A stretch of 64,000 nt of DNA from F23-D06 sp045130275 (GCA_045130275.1 JBGUPL010000013.1:7088-71087); one strand, 5' to 3'; counted from the first letter of the stretch, positions 1-9,305 are shown. Made by a program: numbers and translations. The notes: a model not told the origin generated them from the letters alone.

Positions 1-3000
1 GGACGCAACTCTTCATCGGCAATGAGCAGTTTGGCATTGGCGTCTTGCATCATGAAGTTCAGGCGTTCAGCGGGATAGCTCGGATCCAGAGGCTGGTAGG
101 CGCATCCGGCCTTCAATACGCCTAACGAAACGATGGCCATCCATTCGCAGCGCGGAATCAACACCGAAACAATATCTTCGTTTTTAAGACCTTGCGCGAC
201 AATGTAACCTGCGATGCGCTCCGAGATCTCATCCACCTCGCGATAAGTGTATTTATGGTCGTGATAAACAACAGCAAGATTGTCAGGTGTTTGCTCCACT
301 TGGTGACGGAAAAGCGAAACGATAGTCTGGGTGTCGTCATAGGGCACATCCGTCTGGTTGAAGCTGTCGAGCAAAGCGGTTTGTCCGGCATCCAGCAAAG
401 AGACCTGCTGCAACGCCATCTCGGGATGATGGATGAAAGCCTCAGCCGCAGTGCAAACCGACTGCGCCAGACTTTGCATCAGCTCGTGGCTGTAGCGACC
501 ATTGTCATATTCGACCACCACACCCGGCACGCCTTCTTTCTCTTGAATGTAGAAAGCGATGCGGAACTTCGGTATATTCAGCTCAAGAGACTCTATTTCA
601 AGCTTTTGACCGTTGATTAGATATTGGTCTATCACTCCCATCTGATAGGCGAACATGATTTCGGCCGACAAGTCGTAATCGGCAGCGATCTGCGCGAAAG
701 GATACTTTTCGTGAGTCAAAGTCTCGTCAAAGTGCTGGCTGGTCTCATTCAGGAAGTCCATCACCTTTTGATTGCCAATCTGGGCACTCAAGGCCAACGT
801 GTTGACGAACATGCCCGTAGTATTGCTTATGCGCAGATCGGAACGGCCGTTGCTGATGGTGGTGATGCAAATCTGCTCGTTGTTGGTGAAACGTGAGAGC
901 GCATAGAAAACCGCCGCCAGGGTAAGGTGCGCAGGCGAGAGGTTGTTCTTCTTGCAGAATTCCTCCATCGCGTCGAAGTCCATCTTGCAGAAGACTTCGC
1001 TGACAGTACCTTGCTCCAACGGATTGGTCAAGTCGGCTGACACTTCAGTGGCCCCTTCCACATTGCCCAAACGCTGGTTGAAGAACTCCTTAGCCTCGAT
1101 GTAACTCGACGTGCTTTCAGCCGCTTTCTCATCGACAACAAAACCGGCATAGCTGATGGCTTCAGCCTCGATTTCCTTGCCGTTCATCAAGTCGCACAAC
1201 TGGTTCAGGAACAGGTCGAGGGAACCGCCGTCGAAAATCAAGTGATGCACATCCGCCAAGAGGCAAACGTTTCGCTCGGTGGTGACGATTTCCATTCGGT
1301 ACAACGGTCCTTGTCTCAGGTTGAAAGGTCTTACGAACTCCACCTTGTATTTCTCCAATTCCGCCTCGCTCAACTGACTCTTTGTAAGGGCAAGAGGTTG
1401 AGTTGTGTCAACAATTTGCACGATTTCGCCAGCTTCGCTGTCAAAATGCACAAAAAACTGCGGGTGTGCCTTGATGAGGGTCTCGATGGACTTTTCAAGC
1501 AACTGCACATCGGTGTCTTTGGGGAGACGAATAAGGGTTGGGATGTTGTACACCGTGGAGGTGGGCTGCTTCATGCAATCGACATATACGCCCATCTGCG
1601 CGTAGGACAACGGAACATTATTTAGTTGAGAGTTAAGAGTTGAGAGTTGAGAGTTGTCGGTATTTGAAACAGTTTGGTTGGTGGCAGGAGCATTGAGGAG
1701 TTTGTTAAGAATCTCATTCTCAATTGTTTGAATATTTCCTGCCTTAACTAAGGATTTGGAATCCACGGTGATACCGTATTTTTTGTTCAGCTGCACGGCC
1801 AGTTTGATGGCGGAGATGGAGGTAAGTCCAACGTAGCCGAGCACGGTGGTCACGCCAAAGTCTTTGGTGCCCACGATGCCCGCCACGATTTCGTGCAGTT
1901 CCTCTTCGAGGATGTTCATCGGCACATGGCTTTCCTCCACGGTTTCCGCCTTTTTCTCGGGTCTCGGCAGGGCCTTCTTGTTGACCTTCTGATTCTGATT
2001 GAGCGGAATGCGGTCGATTTGCATCGTCACAGCAGGCACCATGTAAGGCGGTTTCTCATCCATGATGAAGTTGTTAAGGGCTTCGATGTCAATCTTCTCA
2101 TCAGCAACAATATAAGCTGCAATGAACTTGCCGCCGCCCTCTTCGTCAAAGGCTTGCACGGTGACATCCTTGATGCCTGGATACTGGCGGATGATAGCCT
2201 CTACTTCCGTGAGCTCGATGCGGAAACCGCGAACCTTCACCTGTGCGTCGCGACGGCCCACAAACTGGACGTTTCCATCAGGCAGGTAACGCACGATGTC
2301 GCCGGTGCGGTAGCAGCGACCCCAAGGGGTCTCCACGAAAGCCTCGGCAGTCTTCTCCGGACGATTCAGATAGCCTCGTCCCACTTGAGGGCCATTGACC
2401 CATAGCTCGCCGGCAGCGCCCACAGGTAACCTATGCCCGCATGCGTCCATAATGTACAGATGCATATTCTCCACAGCCTTTCCTATGGGGATATTCTGCA
2501 ATTTCTCCTTGACAGCAAATGCCGTCACATAACAGATACTCTCTGAAGGACCATAGCCGTTCAGGAACAAGTAGGGAGGAGGCGTGACATCCGCCAGTTT
2601 CTCACCGCCGGTGATAAAGGCCTTCAAGGAGTGATTGGCGATATCGTTGACAAATGAGCGGGCCACCTGTGTCGTCATGAACGTATGGGTGATGCCGTTC
2701 TGCTCAAAATAGTCGTTAAGCGCGAGGAGGTCAAGACGTATCTCCTCAGGAATGATATAGACGGTAGCACCCACTATGAGCGGCGGCCATAACTCAAGCA
2801 AACAAGCATCAAAACCGAAACTAGCATACGCTCCTATGTGACTATCCGCTTCTACATGCAGGGCATGTCGGTGCATGTGACTGAACGCCACCATATTCCG
2901 ATGTTCGAGTTGACATCCCTTGGGTACGCCTGTAGAGCCACTGGTGTAGATTAGCGTAAAGAGGCTCTCGGGCTTGGGTCCATCAAATGCATTGGATTCC

Positions 3001-4685
3001 TTCAGGTTCTTAATGTCTTTCGTAAGCAGCACTTCACCCTTGTATTCATCCAAGATGGAACAAAGTTCCTCGTCGGCAATCAACAGTTTGGAAGCCGTAT
3101 CCTGCATCATGAAGTTCAGGCGCTCCTTCGGATAGGTGGGGTCCAACGGCTGATAAGCACATCCTGCCTTCAGCACACCCAGCGAGGCAATGGCCATCCA
3201 TTCTGAACGGGCTATCAGAATGGCCACCACATCCTCAAGTCCCAATCCTTTCGATGCAATATAACTTGCAATGCGGTCACTGATTTCATCCACCTCGGCG
3301 TATGTAAACCGCTTGTCCTTGAAGACCACAGCCGTCTTGTCGGGCGTTGCTTTGGCTTGACGGCGGAACAGCGATACGATGGTCTGCGTGTCGTCGTATG
3401 GATTATCGGTCTCGTTGAAACTGTCAAGCAAGTCGCACTGGCTCTTGGTGCAGATGTCAATGTCGCGCAGGAGGGTTTGGCTTAGAAAGCCCTCCAGAAC
3501 CGCCTCATAACTCTCCATAAATTGGTCAATCAGCGTCTCGGAATATTCGTTGGAGCTGTATTCCGCTCTGATATGATATTTTTTGCCGACATAGAAAGCC
3601 ATCAAATAAAGCGACACTCCCTCGTTGTGCTTGCGGAGCTGTATGGCCTCCATCGGTTTGCCCATCAGTTCGGTATAATCAAGTAAGAGGCCGTGCCATG
3701 CAAAGGTGGTGTTGATTTGCAGATTAAGGTCCGTCATCATGTCGGTATAGGAATAGAGATCGTGCTTGCGGCAGCCGATCATCTGTTCCTCGCCGGCTTT
3801 CAGGAAGTCTAGCACGGTGGTCTCTTCCGTGAACTTGGCGTAAACGGGCAACGTCTTCACAGTCATGCCAACGGAATGTTGGAATTTCCGTTCGGTGCGG
3901 CCGTTGAAGACCGTGGCGAACAGCGATTCATGCTCGTTGTTGTACTTGGCCAGCAGGAAGGAGTAGGCCGACGTGAAGAAAGTGCTTTTTTTGATGCCGT
4001 TGGTCTTGCAGAAAGCATCCACCCGATCCATGTCGGTGTCGAGAATGCGGAGTTTATTGGCGTCCGTGTGTTCGGGGATCTCCAAATCGGGCATAAGCTG
4101 GGTGAACGTGTCGCCGCAATCGAAGTTTTGGGCATACCACTGTTTGCCCTCTTCGAAGGCAGGTGTTTTGCGCATCTCAACTTCAGCAAGGGCAAGTTCC
4201 TGCATCGACATCTCCTCGGGGGCAAGCTCGACACCATTGTAAGCTTTTTCCACATCGTAAGTGATGATGTTGTACGAGGTGCCGTCGCTGATGATATGGT
4301 GCATGTCGAAGAGCCAATAAACATGTTCCTCGTCGCGCATCACTTTCGTATGAAACAGTCTGCCGCCAATGAGTTTGTAAGGCACGATGAATTTTTGCTT
4401 CTCGGCCTCGATGTCCGTGAACGGCTCGACAGCAAGGCTGAAATCATCCCTTTCCTTAGTGTCAACGGATTGGACAGGTTCGCCTTCTTCATTCACCTCA
4501 ATCCGGGTGAAAAAAACGGGATGCGCCTTTATCGTCGCCTCAATGGCGCGGCACAAACGGTCGGCATCGAGGCTGCCGTCAAAGACAAAAAGGAACGGGA
4601 GATTATAGAAGACTTCATTCTCGTGCTCCATGCACTCGGCATAAATACCCAATTGCGATTGGGATAAAGGGGAAGTGTTTTTCAT
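1..4685 (-). CDS. Nonribosomal peptide synthetase, partial (C-A-PCP-C-A...)
   Basis: Multimodular peptide synthetase whose reading frame runs off the left edge after about 1,561 codons. Domain order by reading the translation: condensation domain 1 (residues about 1-440, HHIISDG near residue 128), adenylation domain 1 (about 450-900, core LIYTSGSTGVPKG near 578, NGYGPSES later), a carrier domain with VGLTSISAIKL whose first Ser (residue 956, bases 1818-1820) is the expected phosphopantetheine site, condensation domain 2 (HHLIFDG near 1145) and the start of adenylation domain 2. The second adenylation start is strikingly similar to the first, suggesting module duplication. ATG at 4685 gives MKNTSPLSQSQLGIY, a normal condensation-domain start. 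A 7-bp tandem array is translated in the linker between carrier 1 and condensation 2. It starts with a C domain, so it may receive an upstream substrate or acylate its first residue. The product is unknown. Confidence 0.93.
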   Translation of the reverse strand, partial: MKNTSPLSQSQLGIYAECMEHENEVFYNLPFLFVFDGSLDADRLCRAIEATIKAHPVFFTRIEVNEEGEPVQSVDTKERDDFSLAVEPFTDIEAEKQKFIVPYKLIGGRLFHTKVMRDEEHVYWLFDMHHIISDGTSYNIITYDVEKAYNGVELAPEEMSMQELALAEVEMRKTPAFEEGKQWYAQNFDCGDTFTQLMPDLEIPEHTDANKLRILDTDMDRVDAFCKTNGIKKSTFFTSAYSFLLAKYNNEHESLFATVFNGRTERKFQHSVGMTVKTLPVYAKFTEETTVLDFLKAGEEQMIGCRKHDLYSYTDMMTDLNLQINTTFAWHGLLLDYTELMGKPMEAIQLRKHNEGVSLYLMAFYVGKKYHIRAEYSSNEYSETLIDQFMESYEAVLEGFLSQTLLRDIDICTKSQCDLLDSFNETDNPYDDTQTIVSLFRRQAKATPDKTAVVFKDKRFTYAEVDEISDRIASYIASKGLGLEDVVAILIARSEWMAIASLGVLKAGCAYQPLDPTYPKERLNFMMQDTASKLLIADEELCSILDEYKGEVLLTKDIKNLKESNAFDGPKPESLFTLIYTSGSTGVPKGCQLEHRNMVAFSHMHRHALHVEADSHIGAYASFGFDACLLELWPPLIVGATVYIIPEEIRLDLLALNDYFEQNGITHTFMTTQVARSFVNDIANHSLKAFITGGEKLADVTPPPYLFLNGYGPSESICYVTAFAVKEKLQNIPIGKAVENMHLYIMDACGHRLPVGAAGELWVNGPQVGRGYLNRPEKTAEAFVETPWGRCYRTGDIVRYLPDGNVQFVGRRDAQVKVRGFRIELTEVEAIIRQYPGIKDVTVQAFDEEGGGKFIAAYIVADEKIDIEALNNFIMDEKPPYMVPAVTMQIDRIPLNQNQKVNKKALPRPEKKAETVEESHVPMNILEEELHEIVAGIVGTKDFGVTTVLGYVGLTSISAIKLAVQLNKKYGITVDSKSLVKAGNIQTIENEILNKLLNAPATNQTVSNTDNSQLSTLNSQLNNVPLSYAQMGVYVDCMKQPTSTVYNIPTLIRLPKDTDVQLLEKSIETLIKAHPQFFVHFDSEAGEIVQIVDTTQPLALTKSQLSEAELEKYKVEFVRPFNLRQGPLYRMEIVTTERNVCLLADVHHLIFDGGSLDLFLNQLCDLMNGKEIEAEAISYAGFVVDEKAAESTSSYIEAKEFFNQRLGNVEGATEVSADLTNPLEQGTVSEVFCKMDFDAMEEFCKKNNLSPAHLTLAAVFYALSRFTNNEQICITTISNGRSDLRISNTTGMFVNTLALSAQIGNQKVMDFLNETSQHFDETLTHEKYPFAQIAADYDLSAEIMFAYQMGVIDQYLINGQKLEIESLELNIPKFRIAFYIQEKEGVPGVVVEYDNGRYSHELMQSLAQSVCTAAEAFIHHPEMALQQVSLLDAGQTALLDSFNQTDVPYDDTQTIVSLFRHQVEQTPDNLAVVYHDHKYTYREVDEISERIAGYIVAQGLKNEDIVSVLIPRCEWMAIVSLGVLKAGCAYQPLDPSYPAERLNFMMQDANAKLLIADEELR
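1624..1656. repeat. 7-bp tandem array inside NRPS gene
   Basis: About 4.7 copies of AGTTGAG (one AGTTAAG) lie in frame in the NRPS linker. On the coding strand they give the repetitive residues NSQLSTLNSQL. The period of 7 bp gives a 7-residue protein repeat. It belongs to the window-wide family of heptameric arrays. Confidence 0.85.
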
Positions 4686-4735
4686 ATCTTTTTTGTTTCT
4701 CTATTTATTGCTATTCAATTATTAGGTTCGGCTAA

Positions 4736-4763
4736 CAGCCAATAGCCAACGACCAATAGCTAT
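4736..4763. repeat. 7-bp tandem array between porin and NRPS
   Basis: Four degenerate heptamers (CAGCCAA, TAGCCAA, CGACCAA, TAGCTAT) lie just downstream of the porin stop side and upstream of the NRPS start. The unit is the reverse complement of the array at 38189-38251. Confidence 0.7.
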
Positions 4764-6103
4764 TGTTTTTTCTTGTCATTCCACGGCAAGGTGAATATCG
4801 TCGGGTTGACAGTCAACATCACCCACCCCCAGTGCAATCGGCGGGTTTGGGAGACCTGTTGGAGAATCTCCATCGTCTCTGTGCCTTGCATGTAGGAATA
4901 TCCTGCCGACACCCTGACAAATTTCGCGAACGAATAGCCCACATTGATCACGAATTCATGACCCAACGATTTTTTCAGTTTGTTAAGATCGGCTGAAATG
5001 GCGTAGTAATGATAGGCAGCGTCGATTCTCAGGCCTCTGACGGGATTGACGACGCCTCCGGCATAGAGGTTCTGCAAGCCAGGGGAGAAATTGTTCAAAT
5101 AATTGTCCATATAGAAGAAATCCATGGCACCATAGAATTCGTGGTGCGAGCCGAACAACGGGCAGAATGCCCGCGCCTTTTCGTGGAATATGAGGCCGAA
5201 TCCTCCGTTAATCCTGACGGGGAATTGATCACCGCTCAGGTAATCATATCCGGCAAAGAGGGTGTATATTTTGCTGGGCGTAACCTGAAGCTTCGCACTT
5301 CCCATGAAAGCGTCCAGCTTCATTGCGTTTTCCTCTTTTCCCATCTGATAATAGAAAGAGCCTTCCAATGTCACAATGCTGGGTTTCAATTTCACGTAGG
5401 CGCCGAACAGTTGCTGAAAGAAGGTTGTATCCGGAAAATTGGAGTTCTTGCTCTGAACCCCGATATTCATGCCAAGCAGGGACATCCCGAACAGTGACTT
5501 CGGCGTCTCGTAGTGATACCAAAGAGTCTGCATGGTCTTGTAAGGCTGGATTCCGCCGGCATAGTAAGTGGTACCTTGTGAAATGTTTTCCGAATTCTGG
5601 TTGTAGGCGAGGAGGATGTGCAGTTTGTGGCCATGACCTTCGTAGCCTAATTTCAGCGCATCGTGGGTGGGCGCAGTCATCGTCCAGTCATCGTAACCCA
5701 GGATACGCTCGTCATCGTATTCCAACGTCTGACGGCCGAGCTTTGCGAAAAGCCCTGTCTTTGTGTGTCTCATCGAGAGCCAACCCTCGGAAAGACTCAG
5801 GTTGCCACCGGCTTGTCCCCAAACCCCGGAAAACTGAGGCGAAAGCCTCAATTCGAACCAGTCGGCCCGTTTGTATCCGAGGTTAAGCCTGTACTGTCCC
5901 ATGATGAAGTGGGACATCCGCTCCTTCTCGTTTTCTTCCTCGTCATCCGGATTGAAACCTCCGACACGGATTTCCCCACGGGTGTTGATTTTGGCGTCAA
6001 TGGTGAATTCGTTGTCCGCCTCTTGCGCCTGCAGATTCAGGGCTGTCATCATTATCAAGGCTAAGAAGCACCAACGGAAGATTGAGTTAAGGTTTGTCTG
6101 CAT
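4760..6103 (-). CDS. Outer-membrane beta-barrel porin, alginate-export-like
   Basis: A 447-residue protein with an N-terminal signal peptide ending LNLQA, then Gln at the mature N-terminus. The rest is an alternation of short amphipathic strands with many Tyr/Trp/Gly, typical of an outer-membrane barrel. The segment around residues 60-180 (RLNLGYKRADWFELRLSP, GLFAKLGRQTLEYDDERILG) resembles the alginate-export (AlgE-type) porin superfamily. It lies 19 bases after the phosphopantetheinyl transferase and 74 before the NRPS on the same strand, so it is probably co-transcribed. Export of the peptide product or uptake of a precursor is a reasonable inference but not shown. Substrate unknown. Confidence 0.75.
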   Translation of the reverse strand: MQTNLNSIFRWCFLALIMMTALNLQAQEADNEFTIDAKINTRGEIRVGGFNPDDEEENEKERMSHFIMGQYRLNLGYKRADWFELRLSPQFSGVWGQAGGNLSLSEGWLSMRHTKTGLFAKLGRQTLEYDDERILGYDDWTMTAPTHDALKLGYEGHGHKLHILLAYNQNSENISQGTTYYAGGIQPYKTMQTLWYHYETPKSLFGMSLLGMNIGVQSKNSNFPDTTFFQQLFGAYVKLKPSIVTLEGSFYYQMGKEENAMKLDAFMGSAKLQVTPSKIYTLFAGYDYLSGDQFPVRINGGFGLIFHEKARAFCPLFGSHHEFYGAMDFFYMDNYLNNFSPGLQNLYAGGVVNPVRGLRIDAAYHYYAISADLNKLKKSLGHEFVINVGYSFAKFVRVSAGYSYMQGTETMEILQQVSQTRRLHWGWVMLTVNPTIFTLPWNDKKKQ

Positions 6104-6122
6104 ACGCTATAATTTCAATTAT

Positions 6123-6707
6123 TCACTTGATACTGTTGTCAAAACCAGTATGGAATTTTGCGATAGAGAAAACGTAATGTTGTGTATTGATGGTTTCGAT
6201 CGAATATTTCTCTGAATTCATCAGAACATTTTTCATATTGTTGCGGATACCTTCGCCCGTGAGTTTCAACACAGCCTCTTTCCGGGTCCAGAGTGTCAGA
6301 AAAGCCTCATCGGTGTTTTGCGACGCCCGGATCCAATCCTGTTCCTCATCGTTCATAGTATAGTCGATCAATTCAGGGCTGACATGGCGCACAACCTCCA
6401 CATCTGCGCCTACAGGTTCGCTGTCTATGACGCATAGCGCCACTGTCTTGGAGTGGCTGAGACTGAAATGGATATCAGGGTGCTGCTCGAGAAAAGGTTT
6501 TCCGCTATCGGCCATGACGAAAACAGGATTCTCCTGGATGCCATGTTCCATCCAAAGCCCTTTCTTCAGCAGAAGATATGCCGCTAACGAGAGCTTTTGG
6601 TCGCGCTCATGCCGGAACCGCAGTGCCTCCTCGCGCCGCTGCACCGACACTTGAGCCATCGCGAAGTCGATGTCAAGCACATCCACCCGGTCATTGACAT
6701 AGACCAT
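6123..6707 (-). CDS. 4'-phosphopantetheinyl transferase, Sfp type
   Basis: Transfers the phosphopantetheine arm of CoA to the conserved Ser of carrier proteins. The 194 residues carry the family motifs in order: SGKPFL, FSLSHS, the Mg-binding VGADVE, and the C-terminal LWTRKEAVLKLTGEG. Its start is two bases after the STAS gene stop, and it is 19 bases ahead of the porin, so it is embedded in the NRPS operon. The obvious partner is the carrier domain in the neighbouring NRPS; it could also serve fatty-acid ACP. The assignment of family is firm, the choice of partner is inferred. Confidence 0.93.
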   Translation of the reverse strand: MVYVNDRVDVLDIDFAMAQVSVQRREEALRFRHERDQKLSLAAYLLLKKGLWMEHGIQENPVFVMADSGKPFLEQHPDIHFSLSHSKTVALCVIDSEPVGADVEVVRHVSPELIDYTMNDEEQDWIRASQNTDEAFLTLWTRKEAVLKLTGEGIRNNMKNVLMNSEKYSIETINTQHYVFSIAKFHTGFDNSIK

Positions 6708-6709
6708 CG

Positions 6710-7015
6710 TTAGTCAATCACCTCAAAAATATCGTCCAACTTGGTCATCTTGAAGACCTGCATCACATCGGGGCAGACGTTCCTCAGGTACATTTTTCCA
6801 CCTTTAGCGGAGACTTCTTTTCTAATTTTCAAAAAGATACGCAAACCGGAGCTGCTGATGAACGGCATCTTTCCACAGTCGAGAATGATGTTGCGATCCG
6901 CATGTTGCAGCAACGGATCAATGGTGTCCGCTATTTGTTGTGCGGCTACAGTGTCCAACCGTCCGTCAAAAACGGCAGTAGTGGTGTTTCCCTCTTCTGT
7001 GATATTAATATTCAT
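6710..7015 (-). CDS. STAS-domain anti-sigma factor antagonist-like protein
   Basis: A single STAS domain of 101 residues, the size of SpoIIAA/RsbV. The region NIILDCGKMPFISSSGLRIFL contains the SSSGLR loop where family members are phosphorylated on Ser (usual form DSSGLR). In partner switching, the unphosphorylated form binds an anti-sigma kinase; a PP2C phosphatase resets it. Both activities appear in the neighbouring gene at 7126-9246. A TATCTTTG promoter element lies 65 bases upstream, so this gene probably heads the STAS-transferase-porin-NRPS transcript. No sigma factor gene is visible here, so the final target is unknown. Confidence 0.88.
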   Translation of the reverse strand: MNINITEEGNTTTAVFDGRLDTVAAQQIADTIDPLLQHADRNIILDCGKMPFISSSGLRIFLKIRKEVSAKGGKMYLRNVCPDVMQVFKMTKLDDIFEVID

Positions 7016-7079
7016 AACCTTCTAAAATATTGTATTTCAATAAATTATTTATCGTTGAAAAAATAATCAAAGCACAGCG

Positions 7080-7087
7080 CAAAGATA
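7080..7087 (-). promoter_or_regulatory. Bacteroidota -7 element (STAS operon)
   Basis: Reads TATCTTTG on the minus strand, matching TAnnTTTG, 65 bases before the STAS start codon. It suggests that the STAS-Sfp-porin-NRPS run has its own promoter, separate from the sensor phosphatase gene upstream. Confidence 0.55.
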
Positions 7088-7125
7088 ATGTTTTTCTTTT
7101 AAACCTCAAAAACAACCTTGATTTT

Positions 7126-9246
7126 CTATTGCCTGTTGCCTATTGCCTGTTGCCTATTGCCTATTGCCTGTTGCCTGTTGCCTGTTGCCTGTATCTTCAT
7201 CCTCAATACATTCTGCCCGTTTTCGTGCGCATATTCCACCTGATCCATAATCGTCCTGATAAGATGGATACCTAAGCCACCGATCTGCCGTTCCTCTAAT
7301 GGAACGTCGAGGTTGACCTCTTTTTTTTGCAAAGGATTAAACGGCGCGCCTTCGTCAATGAGGGTGGCACAAATCTGCCCGTCCATAACCTCCAGGGAAA
7401 GCTCCACGGTGCCCTTTTCACCTTCAGGATAAGCATACATGATGACATTGGTCGCGGCCTCCTCCAGCGCGAGGTTCAACTGCGGCAACAACGACATGTC
7501 AAGATTCTCTTGCTTGAAATAATCGTTCAGGAAAGGTTCCAACTTGTAGAGTTCCTCGATATTGTTGCTCATGCTCAGGGTATTATTGCCGCCTTTCGTG
7601 AAACGGACGGCCAGCATGGTGAGGTCGTCGCTCTGCTCGGCTTCCCCCACAAAGGTCTGTACCGCCAGCCGCATCTTTTCGACCTTCTCTTGAGCTGTCG
7701 CTCTGCAGTACTCCGTTGCAATTTCCAACGCTCTCGACTCCCCGAAAAGTTCCTTTTGGGTGTTCTCGGCTTCGGTCAAGCCGTCGGTGTAGAGGAACAG
7801 GGTGTCTCCGGGCAAAAGGGCCACCTCGCAAGACGTGTATTCAGCATCAGCATCAACCCCAAGGATAAGAGAAGGCGCGCTGTCCAAAAACTTCACCTTC
7901 CCGTCACGGATGACAATCGGCGGATTATGCCCGGCATTGCAATAACGGATCATGCCTGTGGATAAATCCATGACACCTATGAACATTGTGATGAACATAA
8001 TGTCGGGGTTGTTGTCGCTGATTGAGGCGTTGAGCGCCTGCATGATGTGTTCGGGGCGGCTGTCGCGGGCGGACAGGGTGCGGAACAGACTATGGGCGAT
8101 GGCCATCAACAATGCCGCCGGCACCCCTTTGCCGGAGACATCCCCGATGCAGAACAACAGCTGGTTGTCATGCACATAATAGTCGTACAAATCGCCGCCG
8201 ACAAACTTGGCTGGGATCTGCAACCCCTTGATATCGATGGTTTTGATGGATTTCGTCAACGTTTCGGACGGCAACATCGCCTGCTGGATGTTTCTGGCGA
8301 TGGAAAGCTCATCCTCGATATGCTGTTCCTTCAAACGCACCTCGTTAAATTTCCACAAATTCTGCACCGAACGGTACGCAATGAAGAAGACCGTCAAAAC
8401 GCCTGTGAAGGCCAAAATAGAGAAAAACAGCGTTGCCATCCTTAACCGATGGTACATGTCGGCGTTGGAAATCGTAATGGTAAGGACCATGTCCTTGCCA
8501 TCAATAGCCTCTGAGAAGACATGATATCTGCCTTTCGTCTTGGGCACTGACGGTGGCGCCACCAGTACAGAACCGTCTGTGGTGACTAATGTACAGAAAC
8601 TATGAGGATAGAGCTTTATGTTGCTGACAATACTGGCAAGCGTGTCGAGGGTGACATCCGTGCAGATAACGCCTACCGTTTCGCCTGTACTGTCGCTGAT
8701 CGGGAGACAGTAGGAAATCATGTATGCCATCCCGCCGGCATTGTCGTAGTAGGGAGCACTCCAAAAGCCTTTCTCCGACGCCAGTCCTTTCTTGAACCAG
8801 TCCATTTGGAGATAGTCATGTTCCTCACTCCCCAACTGGGTGACGAACAAGGTGTCGAGATTCTTCCGATGGCCGGCATAGGTTTCATACCATCGACCCT
8901 CATTGGGATAGTAGTTTTCTTTGAAGGCGACGCCTGCACCCATAATGTGTGAACTGGACTCCACCGTGTGATATGCAATGTCGTACATTGCTTCAGGGTC
9001 GTCAATCATGTATTCGGCCATCGGCCCAATGGAGTTCACAACGGTTTCTATCTTACCCAAACATCTGTTAATCGAAGCTTCAGCGTTCTTCAAGGTCATT
9101 TCCACCCGTTTTTCAACTGACCTGACTTCCTGTTTCCTAATATAAAAGTAGTACTTGATTCCAACCAAAATCAAGGCCAGAACGGCAATGAGAATCTTCA
9201 GGAGTTCTTTCTTTGCGAATTGGTATTTGTCAATAGGATAGGACAT
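7126..9246 (-). CDS. Membrane sensor PP2C (SpoIIE/RsbU-type) phosphatase fused to GHKL ATPase domain
   Basis: A 706-residue signalling protein. A first membrane segment at about residues 14-36 and a second near 268-290 bracket a periplasmic dCache-like sensor (WFKKGLASEKGFWSAPYYD). A linker leads to the SpoIIE/PP2C phosphatase domain (about 330-540; GGDLYDYYV, CIGDVSGKGVPAALLMA, LFLYTDGLTEAEN). Last comes an RsbW-like GHKL domain (about 560-690; EEAATNVIMYAYPEG, IDEGAPFNP, IGGLGIHLI). It therefore joins the phosphatase and kinase sides of a partner-switching module next to the STAS substrate. The final roughly 20 residues (GNRQQAI repeated) are translated from a 7-bp tandem array that also supplies the stop codon. 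The normal domain would end just before. Confidence 0.9.
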   Translation of the reverse strand: MSYPIDKYQFAKKELLKILIAVLALILVGIKYYFYIRKQEVRSVEKRVEMTLKNAEASINRCLGKIETVVNSIGPMAEYMIDDPEAMYDIAYHTVESSSHIMGAGVAFKENYYPNEGRWYETYAGHRKNLDTLFVTQLGSEEHDYLQMDWFKKGLASEKGFWSAPYYDNAGGMAYMISYCLPISDSTGETVGVICTDVTLDTLASIVSNIKLYPHSFCTLVTTDGSVLVAPPSVPKTKGRYHVFSEAIDGKDMVLTITISNADMYHRLRMATLFFSILAFTGVLTVFFIAYRSVQNLWKFNEVRLKEQHIEDELSIARNIQQAMLPSETLTKSIKTIDIKGLQIPAKFVGGDLYDYYVHDNQLLFCIGDVSGKGVPAALLMAIAHSLFRTLSARDSRPEHIMQALNASISDNNPDIMFITMFIGVMDLSTGMIRYCNAGHNPPIVIRDGKVKFLDSAPSLILGVDADAEYTSCEVALLPGDTLFLYTDGLTEAENTQKELFGESRALEIATEYCRATAQEKVEKMRLAVQTFVGEAEQSDDLTMLAVRFTKGGNNTLSMSNNIEELYKLEPFLNDYFKQENLDMSLLPQLNLALEEAATNVIMYAYPEGEKGTVELSLEVMDGQICATLIDEGAPFNPLQKKEVNLDVPLEERQIGGLGIHLIRTIMDQVEYAHENGQNVLRMKIQATGNRQQAIGNRQQAIGNRQ
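7127..7189. repeat. Nine-unit 7-bp tandem array overlapping a gene's 3' end
   Basis: Nine uninterrupted heptamers, each TATTGCC or TGTTGCC. On the minus strand they form the last codons (GNRQQAI repeats) and contribute bases to the TAG stop of the sensor phosphatase gene. Confidence 0.95.
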
Positions 9247-9270
9247 AGCAGGCTATTATTTACAATGCGA

Positions 9271-9278
9271 CAAAAATA
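9271..9278 (-). promoter_or_regulatory. Bacteroidota -7 element (sensor phosphatase)
   Basis: TATTTTTG on the minus strand, 25 bases upstream of the phosphatase start, matching TAnnTTTG. Confidence 0.55.
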
Positions 9279-9305
9279 CAATAATTCCACGAGCATCGCC
9301 CAACT

